This document shows positions 44,891 to 54,209 of a stretch of DNA of 64,000 nt, piece by piece; positions within the stretch are counted from its first letter, which is position 1, and each line of letters opens with the position of its first letter. Position numbers and translations under genes: made by a program. This stretch comes from Microbacterium sp. YJN-G (GTDB lineage: Bacteria > Actinomycetota > Actinomycetes > Actinomycetales > Microbacteriaceae), in assembly GCF_015040615.1 (NCBI RefSeq), contig NZ_CP060403.1, positions 1-64,000 on the forward strand, given 5' to 3'. Below the pieces are notes generated by a model that saw only the letters and a program-made list of their open reading frames with translations, was not told where the DNA came from and ran no database searches.

Positions 44891-45622
44891 GTGAACGGGA
44901 TCCAATCTCCGGCGCCGAGCATCGACGTGGCTCGTGTCGAGATCGAGTGGGTTGCGTCTGGTCGCCGGGATCGTCGGAGTGCTGTGGACGTCGCCGGGGT
45001 TCTTTTCGAGGTCACGGATCGTGTGCGCCAACCGGAGTCGTGGAAGCACAAGAAGAACTACGAGGGCTTCTACTGGGCGGCGACCACCGGTCGGCACGTG
45101 TGGTTCGAGTCGTTGTACGAGCGCGCCGCACTGATGCGGTTCGACCGTGACCGGCGGGTGCTCGCCATCGCGTCGCAGCCGATGACGGTTCATTGGGGAG
45201 TCGGTGCGCGGTGGCATGTCCCGGACTTCTTCGTTCGATACCGCGACGGTCGCGGAGTTGTCGTCGACGTGAAACCTGCCAAGCGTATCGATGAGCGGGA
45301 TGTCGAGACGTTCCGGTGGACCGCTGCGCTATGCGAGGGTCTCGGCTGGGGCTATCAGGTGGTGAGCGACATCTCAACGATGGAGGACCGCAACCTCCGA
45401 TTTCTCTCCGGGTACCGCTACGACCGGTGGGTTTCCACCGGCGCGGACGTGTGCCTCGGCGCGCACGTGGGGGAGGAGCGGACGTTGCAGGATTGGGCGT
45501 CAGAACTCAACGACGCGTGCCCGGAACCACTGGGTGCCGTCTACTCCGCTGCGTGGTGGCGGCGGCTTCAAGTCGACCCGGACGATCGATTGTCGCTGCG
45601 TTCGATGGCGAGGGCGGTGTAG
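44891..45622 (+). CDS. tnsA: TnsA-like endonuclease
   Basis: A 243-residue protein with a GTG start after GAGGGGG. The PD-(D/E)XK core is visible: WFESLYERAALMRFDRD (Glu near residue 75), WHVPDFFVRYRDG (Asp near 114) and GVVVDVKPAK (Asp and Lys near 127-129). TnsA cuts the 5' strands so the element moves by cut-and-paste. It is followed two bases later by tnsB. The sequence upstream from tcgtactctggcgccgtcag is repeated before the truncated tnsA copy at 52101. Confidence 0.88.
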   Translation: MNGIQSPAPSIDVARVEIEWVASGRRDRRSAVDVAGVLFEVTDRVRQPESWKHKKNYEGFYWAATTGRHVWFESLYERAALMRFDRDRRVLAIASQPMTVHWGVGARWHVPDFFVRYRDGRGVVVDVKPAKRIDERDVETFRWTAALCEGLGWGYQVVSDISTMEDRNLRFLSGYRYDRWVSTGADVCLGAHVGEERTLQDWASELNDACPEPLGAVYSAAWWRRLQVDPDDRLSLRSMARAV

Positions 45623-45624
45623 CG

Positions 45625-47607
45625 ATGCGCGCCGGGATCGGGACACGGCTGACGTGGGACGATCACGACTTCATCATCATCGCGATCGACTACCGACATG
45701 CGGTGCTGCGATCCCTGAAAGAGGACTTCGTCCGACAGGTTGTCATTGAAGAGTTGCTCCGCTTGCCGAATGCCTCCTGGCATGACGTGCGGCCGCCGTC
45801 GTCCGAACCGTCAGATCTTCAGCTGATCGCTGAGCTGCCTGCGATTGAGCGACGTCTCGTCGAGGCGTGGGTAGAGCAATTCGAAGCGATGAAGCTCCTC
45901 CTCGACAAGGGCGCGCCTCTGGGGTCACTGCTCAACGATGTACGGACCGCGATGCAGCCCCACCTCGATGCCTCGACGGAGACCGTGCGCCGAAAGTTCC
46001 GTCGCTACCTGGCGGAGGGAGTGATCGGGCTCGTCGACGGCCGACGCTTGAACGGGCGCAAGCCTGGCATTGACGCGCGGATTAGTGCGGCGTTGAGCGA
46101 GCTCGGCGCGGCCGGCATCAAGCGTTCATCGGGGACTCGCACCCGCACGGTCGACAACCTGAAGTGGATGCTTGAGGAGGACTTTGGCGACGATCTGGAG
46201 CTACCGAGCGACCGGACGCTGCATCGGCTGATCGCGGCGCACCCGACCGCACGGAAGCTGAATAGCTCCGCGCGGGCGAGAGAGACGGCGGCGAACAAGC
46301 CGGGTCGCGCGTTCGAGTTGCATGGGTCGTTGCGGCCGGGGGAGCATGTGCAGATCGATAGCACGGTGATCGATGTGCCGTCCCGGTTGCTGGATGGCCG
46401 GCTGAATCGTGCGGAGTTGACGATCATCCATGATGTCGCGACGAGGTCGATTCTCGCGGCGTTGGTCCGTGCGATCGCGACGAACAGTGCGGATCTGGCT
46501 GGTGTGCTCGCGCGGGCGCTGACGCCGTACGAGTTCCGTCCCCCGGGGGCACGGGAGCAGCGGGAGCGGGTCGCGGCGTCGTGGGCGGGGCAGTTCATGA
46601 TCGAGCAGGACAAGCTCGATCAGTACCGGTTGGCGCAGCCGTACATCTTCCCGGAGACGATCACGACCGACAACGGCAAGATCTACCGTTCCGAAGCGTT
46701 CCGGTCGGGATGCGCACGGGTGGGGATCTCGTTGATCTTCGCGGGGAAGGAGACCCCGACGGACAAGCCCCATGTGGAGCGGACGTTCGAGTCGATGGTG
46801 ACCCGTTTCGTGCAGTACCTGGAGGGGTTTACCGGTGGCAGTGTGGACAGGCGGGGTCGGGCGGAACCGACCGATGATGTCCTCGCGGTCGCGCAGTTGC
46901 AGGAGTTGTTGGAGGACTGGGTTGCGATCGAGTGGCAGAACCGCCCCCATGACGGGCTGACCGACCCGCTGCTTCCGGGTCGGTCGTTGACACCGAACGA
47001 GATGTTCCGCGCGTACCGACGGGTCGCGCCAGAGATTCACGTGCCGTTCGGGGTAGATGACTTCATCGGGCTGCTCCCGTCGAAGAAGGTGACGTTGCAG
47101 GACTACGGCATCAACCAGAACCGGCGGGTGTACCGGTCGAAGCGACTCCCCGACCTCCGCGCGGCCGGCTCGCGAGGGGAAGGGGCGACCCGTCCATGCG
47201 TGATCCGGTACGACCCGCACAACCCGCTGTATGTGTGGGTCGAGCATGACGGCGCGTTCGTTCCGTTCCGCGCCACACCGGACCTCCTCGACGAGCCGAT
47301 GGGCGGCGACATCTGGCGGGAATCCCGCGCTACTGACGCCGATGCCGACCGCGTGACCCGGGAGGACGCTGCCCAGCTCGCGGATCGGATGAAACGCGCC
47401 CAGTGGGTCCGCCCGGGCACGAAACGTAACCGGGCGGCGCGATCCGCGGAGGTCAACCGCGATCCGATGCACTACACGAGCGCCGCGCAAGCCGACGCCC
47501 GCGACGACGCAGCCGAGGAGCAGGTAGAAGACGAAGTGATCTGGGAGCGCGGCGGTGGGTTCTCGCTGCTTGACGATGATGACGGGGTGTGGGAGCGGTT
47601 GACATGA
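45625..47607 (+). CDS. tnsB: TnsB-like DDE transposase (Mu/rve core)
   Basis: A 660-residue protein; the ATG at 45625 lies three bases after the tnsA stop. N-terminal HTH domains (about 100-220) precede the rve core with HVQIDSTVID (first Asp, about 245), ETITTDNGKIY (second Asp, about 350) and KPHVERTFESM (Glu, about 388), then a Mu-type beta-barrel domain and a charged C-terminal tail that in this family contacts TnsC. It cuts the 3' ends and joins them to the target. Intact. Confidence 0.92.
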   Translation: MRAGIGTRLTWDDHDFIIIAIDYRHAVLRSLKEDFVRQVVIEELLRLPNASWHDVRPPSSEPSDLQLIAELPAIERRLVEAWVEQFEAMKLLLDKGAPLGSLLNDVRTAMQPHLDASTETVRRKFRRYLAEGVIGLVDGRRLNGRKPGIDARISAALSELGAAGIKRSSGTRTRTVDNLKWMLEEDFGDDLELPSDRTLHRLIAAHPTARKLNSSARARETAANKPGRAFELHGSLRPGEHVQIDSTVIDVPSRLLDGRLNRAELTIIHDVATRSILAALVRAIATNSADLAGVLARALTPYEFRPPGAREQRERVAASWAGQFMIEQDKLDQYRLAQPYIFPETITTDNGKIYRSEAFRSGCARVGISLIFAGKETPTDKPHVERTFESMVTRFVQYLEGFTGGSVDRRGRAEPTDDVLAVAQLQELLEDWVAIEWQNRPHDGLTDPLLPGRSLTPNEMFRAYRRVAPEIHVPFGVDDFIGLLPSKKVTLQDYGINQNRRVYRSKRLPDLRAAGSRGEGATRPCVIRYDPHNPLYVWVEHDGAFVPFRATPDLLDEPMGGDIWRESRATDADADRVTREDAAQLADRMKRAQWVRPGTKRNRAARSAEVNRDPMHYTSAAQADARDDAAEEQVEDEVIWERGGGFSLLDDDDGVWERLT

Positions 47608-48590
47608 CGCAGGCGATCAATACGAGGGAGGGGTGGTCCGCGTTCGTGAGCGAGACCGTCGACCAGCCACTACCAGTCACTCGCGAGGAACTGGAGGCGA
47701 TGTCACCAGCGGACCGTGCGCTGCACCGTGAGGCGCGGAAGCAGTTCATGGTGCGTGGGTCGGTGGTCGCTACCGGTCAGTTCGCGGCGATCGAGGCTGA
47801 GATCCGCCGCCGGCTGATGTTGAACACGTACAAGTCGCACGGGAAGCTCGGTGTGATCGTTTCGGGCGAACCGAACATCGGGAAGACCACGACCGTCGCG
47901 CACATCGCCCGCCGGTTCGAGCGGCGCCGTCGCGATGTCGGCGGGTCCGGGTCCGGGTCGATCCCGGTGATCTACGTGTCGGTGCCGCCGTCGTGCACCC
48001 CGAAGCTGATGCTGGGCGAGTTCGCGCACTTCCTGGGCCTGCCGGTGCGGACCCACTACAACACGGGTGAGCTGATGAACACGGTCGCGAGCGTGATCGC
48101 GACGTGTCGGACCGAGCTGATCATCGTCGACGAGATCCACAACATCAACCAGAAGTACAAGCAGATGAGTGAGGCGTCCGACACGCTCAAGCAGCTGTCG
48201 GAGAAGTGCCCGGGCACGTTCGTGTACGCCGGCGCGGATGTCGAGGGCAGCGGGCTCCTGGATGGCACGAGAGGCCGGCAGATCACGAGCAGGTTCCAGA
48301 TCATGCGGCTGCACAAGTTCGAAGCCACCGGCAAGGCCCGCGCCGCGTGGGCGGACTTGTTGCTCGCGGTCGAAGCGTCGCTGGGGCTGATCGATCAGGA
48401 ACCCGGCGCGATCCTCCGCCACGTTCGCCATCTCCACACCGCGACCGGAGGGGTCATTGGGGATCTCACCGGGATGGTGCACATGCTCGCGATCGACGCG
48501 ATCGACACGGGTACCGAACGCCTCGACCTCGACACCGTATTCGGGACCACCCCCGCGCCCGATCCAACACCGGCCGTAGTCGAGGTGTGA
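47604..48590 (+). CDS. tnsC: TnsC-like AAA+ transposition regulator
   Basis: A 328-residue protein; the ATG overlaps the tnsB stop (ATGA). Walker A is VSGEPNIGKTTTVAHI (about 88-103) and Walker B is ELIIVDEIHNINQ (about 170-182). TnsC/TniB ATPases link the target selector to the transposase and impose target immunity. Four bases separate it from tniQ. Confidence 0.92.
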   Translation: MTQAINTREGWSAFVSETVDQPLPVTREELEAMSPADRALHREARKQFMVRGSVVATGQFAAIEAEIRRRLMLNTYKSHGKLGVIVSGEPNIGKTTTVAHIARRFERRRRDVGGSGSGSIPVIYVSVPPSCTPKLMLGEFAHFLGLPVRTHYNTGELMNTVASVIATCRTELIIVDEIHNINQKYKQMSEASDTLKQLSEKCPGTFVYAGADVEGSGLLDGTRGRQITSRFQIMRLHKFEATGKARAAWADLLLAVEASLGLIDQEPGAILRHVRHLHTATGGVIGDLTGMVHMLAIDAIDTGTERLDLDTVFGTTPAPDPTPAVVEV

Positions 48591-48593
48591 GGG

Positions 48594-49661
48594 ATGCGGC
48601 AGGGGCAGGCACCCGTCGCTGATGTCCGCGCCCTGCCCGTCCCGGTCCGCACGGTTCCGGGGGAGACCGTCACCTGCTACCTGGCCCGCCTCGCCGAAGC
48701 GAACACGCTCACCGAACGTGACCTTCGGCTTCATGTCACGGATATCGCCGGCCTGTCGCCGTTCCGCCCGAACCTGGAGAATGCGGGACCGTGGGCAGAG
48801 CGCCTCGGGTCGCTACCCGTAGGGCACTTCGACCGCGAAGCCCGCCGGAACGCGATGTATGTCCGCTGTCAGCACTTCGCGTGGCAGCCCGGCAACTGCA
48901 CACGCTGCGGGTACACCCAGCAACCTCGCACAGCGTGCCGACGGTGCGCCCGCGGCGCGTCCACGATGGTCCGGAGTCGTGGGGGTGCGGTCTGCAACCA
49001 TCATCGCCGTTGGCACCTTGACGGTGTCGACATCGACCTGACCCGTCACCCCGACTACGCGCACGCGGAGCGATGCCTCTCTGGCACGCTGTGGAAGCGA
49101 GGCATCGGCCTGCACACCGGCGAACTGCAACTCGCTGCCACCCTCATCGAACACTGGGCGAGAGACGCGAAGCCCGCGCGACGCGTTGCTGACCGGATGG
49201 CAGACCTCGGCATCGGCGAGTTGGGCCGCGACACCGTGCTCCTCGCGGCATATCCCGAGGTCGTGCGACTCACGGCCGTGCTGACCGACCTGTCGTTCGC
49301 GTCGTACCTCCTCAGCTCCCGGTTCAAACTCGCTGAACAGGTATGGGCGCTTGAAGCCGCCGTCGTCACGATCATGCAGGGCACCACAACCACTCACCTC
49401 CACGACATCGCCGAACGCATTGTCGCCCGCGGAAAGGCCGCAGTCGAGACCGCGTTCAGCATGCGCCTCAACGCCGGCTGCAAGCGCCCCGCCGCGCTCG
49501 AGAAGGCCCTCGTGGCATCGTCGCAACGGCATCGCATTTGCTTGCTCCGACACCTCAGCACCGTGCGCATCCAGATCATCCCCTACACCCCCGGTATTGC
49601 TGTGCCAAGGAACCGAACTGTGGTCGCGCGCGGAGGTCTGTCAGACGCGCCGCTGACCTGA
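48594..49661 (+). CDS. tniQ: TniQ-family target-selection protein
   Basis: A 355-residue protein. The TniQ N-terminus is recognised by ETVTCYLARLAEAN, then CQHFAWQPGNCTRCGYTQ and TACRRCARGAS giving the zinc-binding cysteines, CNHHRRW, and a helical C-terminal half. TniQ/TnsD proteins direct integration to an attachment site or follow another guide. No CRISPR array or Cas gene is in the window, so targeting is presumably by DNA recognition. It is the only target selector gene in this element. Confidence 0.9.
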   Translation: MRQGQAPVADVRALPVPVRTVPGETVTCYLARLAEANTLTERDLRLHVTDIAGLSPFRPNLENAGPWAERLGSLPVGHFDREARRNAMYVRCQHFAWQPGNCTRCGYTQQPRTACRRCARGASTMVRSRGGAVCNHHRRWHLDGVDIDLTRHPDYAHAERCLSGTLWKRGIGLHTGELQLAATLIEHWARDAKPARRVADRMADLGIGELGRDTVLLAAYPEVVRLTAVLTDLSFASYLLSSRFKLAEQVWALEAAVVTIMQGTTTTHLHDIAERIVARGKAAVETAFSMRLNAGCKRPAALEKALVASSQRHRICLLRHLSTVRIQIIPYTPGIAVPRNRTVVARGGLSDAPLT

Positions 49662-49982
49662 CGTATCAGACGATCGGCCGCATCGAGGTCGTGTAGTGCT
49701 GGGGCAAACGACCAGCAGGGCTGAGGTGGCTTTGGGCGTTCGAAGTACTCACGCATACGATCGACGTCGCCGATCGGAATCAAGGGTGTAGGTGGGGTCT
49801 GAAGCCGGCGGCTCCCAAGGTGACGGTGCCATGTCATGCCGCGCTCTCCAACCCAACGAAGCGTCGCGCGGGCGGCGCCCCGACGGGGCACGGCGCGCTC
49901 AACGCCTCTCCCGTCGTGGCCCTCTTGACATCGAGTACGCGCCGCTGATTGCATTTCACCAATCGGAAGTGGGTGGGTAGAC
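49662..49982. other. Gap between tniQ and cargo
   Basis: No convincing gene in 321 bases. A TTGACA hexamer at 49925 could be the -35 of the protease gene, but the -10 is poor. A minus-strand frame here has no start or coding character that I trust. Confidence 0.4.
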
Positions 49983-51323
49983 ATGCCGCGACACCTGATC
50001 GGGCGGACAGCGGTCCGCGGAACCATCCTCGCTCTCGCCCTCGCGAGCCTGCTCTTGTCCGAACGAGCGCAGGACACTGAACCATCAACTTCCTCGACCT
50101 CGAGCGTTACGGCCGTCGACTTCGCCGCCGCAGGCGCGGCGGCGGCCCCGGCCGAGACGGAATCGATGTCCATCGCGGAATCCTATGCAGCGGACTATGG
50201 CGTGAGCGTCGAGGATGCAAGCAAGATCCTCGACCTTCAAGTCATCTCGGGAGATCTGGTATCCACACTCGCCGAGCGCTTCGGCGAAACCTCGTTCGAC
50301 GCATGGCGGGAAGTCAGTGCGGGAGCGGCCACGCTCGTTGTGCGAACGGATGACGTCGAGATAGTCCGCACCGCCGAACGTCTCGCGGATGCCGCGGGGG
50401 TTCCTCTCTCCACGCTGCACGGGGTCGCCTTCTCCTCGCAAGGTGATGTCCTGGTCGATCTCATCCCACGGATTCAGGATGTGTACGCGGGTGATACTTC
50501 AGCGCTTCAGGGTGCCTACATCGACGCGAAGACCGGGCAGATCGTGCTCGACGTGCGCTCATCATCGGCAGCGCAAGAGTCGTCGGCCGAGAGTCTCGTC
50601 GGCTCAGCTGTCCGAGGTCTTGACGCATGGTCCTCGCTGGGGGCGGATGACAGCATCCTCCGCGTGCAGGCCACGAACGGCGAGGTGGGAGATTCCGCGA
50701 TCCTTCGAGGGGGAAACGCGACGGTGCCTGCGTGCACCGTTGGTTTCACCGCACAGATAGGCACGACCTCGATCTCGTCAAGGGGATTCTGGACAGCGGC
50801 GCACTGCCTGACCTCGATTCCTTGGTTCGCCAACCCCGGCGGATCAGGCACGAGCTATGCATCGTCGTACAGCCACCGCAACTGGAACGGGTACGCGGAT
50901 ATTGCCTACTTCACGATCAACACATCATCGCATAGCGCCTACACGACGTTCTACGGCGACTCCCTGACAACTCCACGCCAGAACCCCAGTTCGTACACAT
51001 TTGCGGTGGCAACCGACTACCTCTGCCATCGTGGAGAGACGAGCGGGCAGCGTTGCGGCACAGTATCCAGCACCTCGTACGCACCGACTTGGAGCAATGC
51101 ATGCAACGGGGCGATATGCCAGCCCGTGTTCGTCCGAGTCAACGGTGCGGGCCAGGATAGCGGAGACAGTGGTGGCCCCTGGTACTACACGAACGGCGCT
51201 GGCACGAATCGCGCGTACGGCATTCACAAGGGCGGAACCTACCCGGGCACGACACCGACGTTCAGTGTCTACTCGAAGTTGCTCTATCGGCCGCTTGAGA
51301 CCCGTCTGCGCTACAACTACTGA
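49983..51323 (+). CDS. Secreted S1-family serine protease (streptogrisin/alpha-lytic type), transposon cargo
   Basis: A 446-residue protein with an N-terminal signal-like helix (about 13-27), a propeptide region of about 220 residues, and a chymotrypsin-fold domain from about 250: GFWTAAHCLT (His), YADIAYFTIN (Asp), and GAGQDSGDSGGPW (Ser). Four cysteines could form the usual disulfides (CTVGFTAQ to AAHC; LCHRGE to RCGTV). The propeptide would be removed after export. It is cargo of the Tn7-like element; codon use is slightly less GC-biased than in the tns genes. The substrate is unknown. Confidence 0.88.
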   Translation: MPRHLIGRTAVRGTILALALASLLLSERAQDTEPSTSSTSSVTAVDFAAAGAAAAPAETESMSIAESYAADYGVSVEDASKILDLQVISGDLVSTLAERFGETSFDAWREVSAGAATLVVRTDDVEIVRTAERLADAAGVPLSTLHGVAFSSQGDVLVDLIPRIQDVYAGDTSALQGAYIDAKTGQIVLDVRSSSAAQESSAESLVGSAVRGLDAWSSLGADDSILRVQATNGEVGDSAILRGGNATVPACTVGFTAQIGTTSISSRGFWTAAHCLTSIPWFANPGGSGTSYASSYSHRNWNGYADIAYFTINTSSHSAYTTFYGDSLTTPRQNPSSYTFAVATDYLCHRGETSGQRCGTVSSTSYAPTWSNACNGAICQPVFVRVNGAGQDSGDSGGPWYYTNGAGTNRAYGIHKGGTYPGTTPTFSVYSKLLYRPLETRLRYNY

Positions 51324-51338
51324 TCTCGACAGACGACG

Positions 51339-51725
51339 ATGCGAGCAACGAGACGACGACCCCTGGCGTCGGCTGGCGGTTTCCTCGTCGCTGCGGTGCT
51401 ATCCGGCTGCGGGACGATCGAACCGGAGATCGTCGTCGCCACCTACGATCCGTCGGGAGAGGGCGGATTCGGATCGGGCATCGAGGGCCGTCTGGTCGTC
51501 GATGTCGATGGTTGCCTCGCCGTCGATCTGGAAACCGGTGAGCGCGTCGTTCCTGTGTTCCCCGCGCCCGAGATCGCCGTCGACGGAGACCTCGTCAGCT
51601 ACCGAGGCGACGACCTAACCGGTGGTGACGCCGTAACGCTGCCGGGCGGGTTCTCGGAGGTCTCCGAGCTCCCGGACGCCTGCGAAGGCGCGGGCGAGAC
51701 ATTCGTGGTCGGCAACCGCGGCTGA
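51339..51725 (+). CDS. Small lipoprotein, transposon cargo
   Basis: A 128-residue protein with a lipobox (VLSGCGT, Cys23) after a signal sequence. The mature part is acidic and beta-rich (GIEGRLVVDVDGCLAVDLET). It starts 15 bases after the protease stop, so the two are co-transcribed; it might protect the producing cell or tether the protease, but nothing in the sequence proves this. Confidence 0.8.
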   Translation: MRATRRRPLASAGGFLVAAVLSGCGTIEPEIVVATYDPSGEGGFGSGIEGRLVVDVDGCLAVDLETGERVVPVFPAPEIAVDGDLVSYRGDDLTGGDAVTLPGGFSEVSELPDACEGAGETFVVGNRG

Positions 51726-51914
51726 CTGTGACGATGGCGGTGGGAGTCCCGCAGCGGTCTTCCTGACTCAGCGGCTGAGTGCCGCGCTAATAGATCCGGG
51801 GATTCCCGTCGTCGAGTTCGCGTCGCGGTTCCGAGAACCTACAGGTTGAATGGCAAGGACCGGCGCAGACGAGCTGCTGGGATTCAGTGCGGTCGACGGG
51901 AACCTGCGGATTCT

Positions 51915-51961
51915 CGACACAGAATCAATGGCAGGGACGACAGAATCACTGTCATCGGACA
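51915..51961 (-). repeat. Transposon right end with two TnsB-type sites
   Basis: Read inward on the minus strand: TGTCCGATGAC, AGTGATTCTGTCGTCC, then ATTGATTCTGTGTCG 21 bases further. It matches the first part of the left end in inverted orientation. Confidence 0.82.
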
Positions 51962-52100
51962 GATGACAGTGATTCGGTGCTGGGTGCCATTGATCTTGTC
52001 TGCGACACGCGGGCGGCACCGCGGGTGCGCGATGGTTCGCGGTCGTACTCTGGCGCCGTCAGGGTCGTTCTCCAACTGAATATCTGCAGTGGAGGTGACC
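51957..52100 (+). repeat. Left end of a second related Tn7-like element
   Basis: GATGACAGTGATTC (51962) and ATTGATCTTGTCTG (51989) repeat the TnsB-type sites with 21-base spacing. The terminal TGTCC is replaced by GGACA, the last five bases of the first element, so the two ends are fused as GTCATC-GGACA-GATGAC. Then GCGACACGCGG and tcgtactctggcgccgtcag repeat the leader of the first tnsA. Orientation is the same as in the first element. Confidence 0.75.
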
Positions 52101-52397
52101 ATGGAAGCGATCGCCGGACTCGGCACTCGGTTGATTACTCAGGTGCAGATCGAGTTCGTCCTCGACGGGCGTCCGGATCGGCGCGACGGCGACGCTATCG
52201 ACCTTCCCAGCGAGCTTCTGATCAAGCCATCGGAGTGGGCAGGGTCGGCGCCGGCACCCACCCGGTCGGACAGATCCTGGGAAAGGCATCCCGCCGAAGC
52301 GAGAGGCCAGGCGATTCAAGAGTCACGACCAGACGGAGCACCAGCACCCACTCTGCCAGCCGACCCCAGGCCAGCCATCTCAGAGACTTACAGGTGA
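52101..52397 (+). pseudogene. Truncated tnsA of the second element
   Basis: The ATG at 52101 has a GGAGGTGACC ribosome site. The first about 40 residues (TQVQIEFVLDGRPDRRDGDA, then LLIKPSEW) align with the first tnsA (ARVEIEWVASGRRDRRSAVD, then RQPESW). From about 52230 the similarity stops, before any catalytic residue. No tnsB, tnsC or tniQ follows, so the element was cut by a deletion. Confidence 0.7.
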
Positions 52398-52528
52398 TTC
52401 AGTCACCAGTTCGTTCGTCACGCCCCTCAGCCAACGACCAGATCACCCCGAAGAGCCACGAAGCGGCTTACGCGCCCGGCGTCGAGTGGTGACGAACTCG
52501 ATGTAGGCCGCCTCGCGTTCAGCCTGCT

Positions 52529-53437
52529 TCACTGGGCCGGCCTGACCATTCCCTGCTCGCTCAGCTTGTAGCCGGTGGCCGCGTACGCGAGAACGCCTTT
52601 CACGCTGTTCGTCATGTCACCGGTCGGGTCGAGTACGGGAAACGCGTCGGCTCCCTGCGGCGTACGCCGGACGAGGTACCAGCCGAAGGCATGTTCGGTG
52701 CACTTGTCGCACTCAACGTTGAATACATTCACCAGATCTTGTCGTAGCTGCATGACCGCCGTGACACCGGATGGCCCCCTGTACCGCGAGGGCATCGCGA
52801 GGTTTGTTGCCTGCTGGAGGATGGACCAGCCGGGCATAGCAACAAGGTCGCCGTCTTCGTTGAACTCCGCCACGACCGTCGTGGCGTCACCGGTCCAACG
52901 TGACGAGGCGAAGTTCAGCCAGGCGTCAAAGGTCACCCCGGTCGGAAGATTTGTCGGATCGACGCGCTCGGAGAAGACGTCGCGGTCACCATCGGGATAC
53001 TTGATCAGAGCCCACTCGGCGTTGGTGCCATCGGACACGGCAACGGCGACGGCCTCAATCTTCGGGGTTGGGTCGTCGATCTTCTGGGTGATGGTCCAGC
53101 CGTTGCGGACCACCAGTTCCCCAGACGGCGTGAGTGTCACGTTGTCCTGGTTGAGGAACTGCTGGCCACTGCATTCGGGGGTCGTACGCCCGGCTGCCGG
53201 GCAGGTGAGAGCGGATTCTTGGCTGGCAACGGGGGCCTCTGGCCGGGGATCGCCGGTCGCGCCCAGTCCTGCAGCAATGGGGACGGCGAGCACCACGGTG
53301 GCCGCGGCACCGGAAAGGACGACCCAAGTTCGTCTGCGGCGCACAACGCGCCGACCCTGCTGCAACGTCGAGTCGAGGTCGAATGGATCCAAGGGCGCAC
53401 TCGCGATTTCGAGGTCAATGCGTTCACGCAGACTCAA
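52529..53437 (-). CDS. Membrane-anchored hypothetical protein
   Basis: A 302-residue protein. I start at TTG 53437, which has AAGGAA six bases upstream and gives LSLRERIDLEIASAPLDPFD at the N-terminus; a longer frame lacks a ribosome site. One transmembrane helix (about 38-60) follows RRVVRRRRT. The extracellular part has four cysteines (LTCPAAGRTTPECS; VECDKCTEH). The layout of a short cytoplasmic end, a helix and a sensor-like domain recalls anti-sigma factors, but no sigma gene is present. It lies between the truncated transposon and Tad cluster 2. Confidence 0.7.
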   Translation of the reverse strand: MSLRERIDLEIASAPLDPFDLDSTLQQGRRVVRRRRTWVVLSGAAATVVLAVPIAAGLGATGDPRPEAPVASQESALTCPAAGRTTPECSGQQFLNQDNVTLTPSGELVVRNGWTITQKIDDPTPKIEAVAVAVSDGTNAEWALIKYPDGDRDVFSERVDPTNLPTGVTFDAWLNFASSRWTGDATTVVAEFNEDGDLVAMPGWSILQQATNLAMPSRYRGPSGVTAVMQLRQDLVNVFNVECDKCTEHAFGWYLVRRTPQGADAFPVLDPTGDMTNSVKGVLAYAATGYKLSEQGMVRPAQ

Positions 53438-53757
53438 AGCAGTTCCTTCGACTCGATGATGGGCTTCTACAGGCCAATACGGTTCGGCTTCGCGGCTGGT
53501 TGCAGCGCTCGCGATAGATCTCCTTGCGAGCAATCCGGAACGGCACGCGGAAAGCGCTCGTGCCTTCAGGCGTCAACCCTTCGCACTGCAATGATCCACC
53601 TAGCCAACGAGGTCCTGTTCACCTGGGGATTCATCGACAACATGCCCGACGACCAGGCTCAGGAGTGGGTCGGGCTGTCAGGTTAGAGCGTCGAGCAAGC
53701 GTCCAGAACTGCCGCGATGCGCGCGGATCTGCCGATGTCCGGATGTAGCGAGCCGTC

Positions 53758-54114
53758 TCAGGCGCGGCACTCCGAGTAGCCGTCGGGCCACCAACCATCG
53801 GCGCGCTTGCGCACGTGGTACGTGCGGAAGATCGACCCGTCCTGTCTGAGTCCGAGAACGACCGTGTCTCCGTCGACTTCACGAGACGTCAGTTCCAACG
53901 CGCCCGCGTACGGCGCCACGGCCTCCTCAGGGCTGGGCTGCCCAGGGCCAGGAACGTCTAGATCAACGCGCGACTGTTCGGTGTCGGCACAGGGAAGTGC
54001 GGTCTCTGAAACGGTCGACGGTGTCGGCTCTTCCCTCTGCCCGGACGTGGCCGCACCGCATCCACTCGCGACAGTCGCAGCGACAGCCATCACAAGCACA
54101 TGCCCGATCCTCAT
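53758..54114 (-). CDS. Small lipoprotein, function unknown
   Basis: A 118-residue protein. The ATG at 54114 (GGGAGC upstream) gives a signal peptide with lipobox VASGCGA (Cys19). The mature domain (GALELTSREVDGDTVVLGLR; TYHVRKRADGWWPDGYSECR) is a small beta domain seen in many actinobacterial secreted proteins. Monocistronic. No function can be given. Confidence 0.72.
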   Translation of the reverse strand: MRIGHVLVMAVAATVASGCGAATSGQREEPTPSTVSETALPCADTEQSRVDLDVPGPGQPSPEEAVAPYAGALELTSREVDGDTVVLGLRQDGSIFRTYHVRKRADGWWPDGYSECRA

Positions 54115-54209
54115 GAGTGCTCCCTTCGTCCGGTGACAGTTCCGACGCTTGCCCGGCCACCTAGGTTCCCAACCCAGTATCGGCATGACGGAGCCGAAAC
54201 GTCCGCACA

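Larger units (their letters stand above)
44692..51961 (+). mobile_element. Tn7-like transposon (tnsA-tnsB-tnsC-tniQ with cargo)
   Basis: A 7270-bp element bounded by TGTCCGATGACA at the left (44692) and its complement TGTCATCGGACA at the right (ends 51961), i.e. the TGT...ACA ends of Tn7-like elements. Several 16-base TnsB-type sites lie at each end. Genes in order: tnsA, tnsB, tnsC, tniQ, secreted protease, lipoprotein. The 5-base flanks (gtggc and gatga) differ, so no target duplication remains; the right flank is the left end of another related element. Confidence 0.88.

Noticed and set aside
49583..50173. Minus-strand frame between tniQ and the protease gene
   Set aside because: It overlaps both real genes, and no start or family motif supports it.
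53030..53046. Second transposon right end (ccatcggaca)
   Set aside because: It is inside a coding region, lacks TnsB-type repeats next to it and lacks the full 12-base terminus.
53591..53686. Plus-strand 31-codon frame (MIHLANEVLFTWGF...)
   Set aside because: Too short, with no ribosome site; it could be a gene remnant but nothing confirms it.
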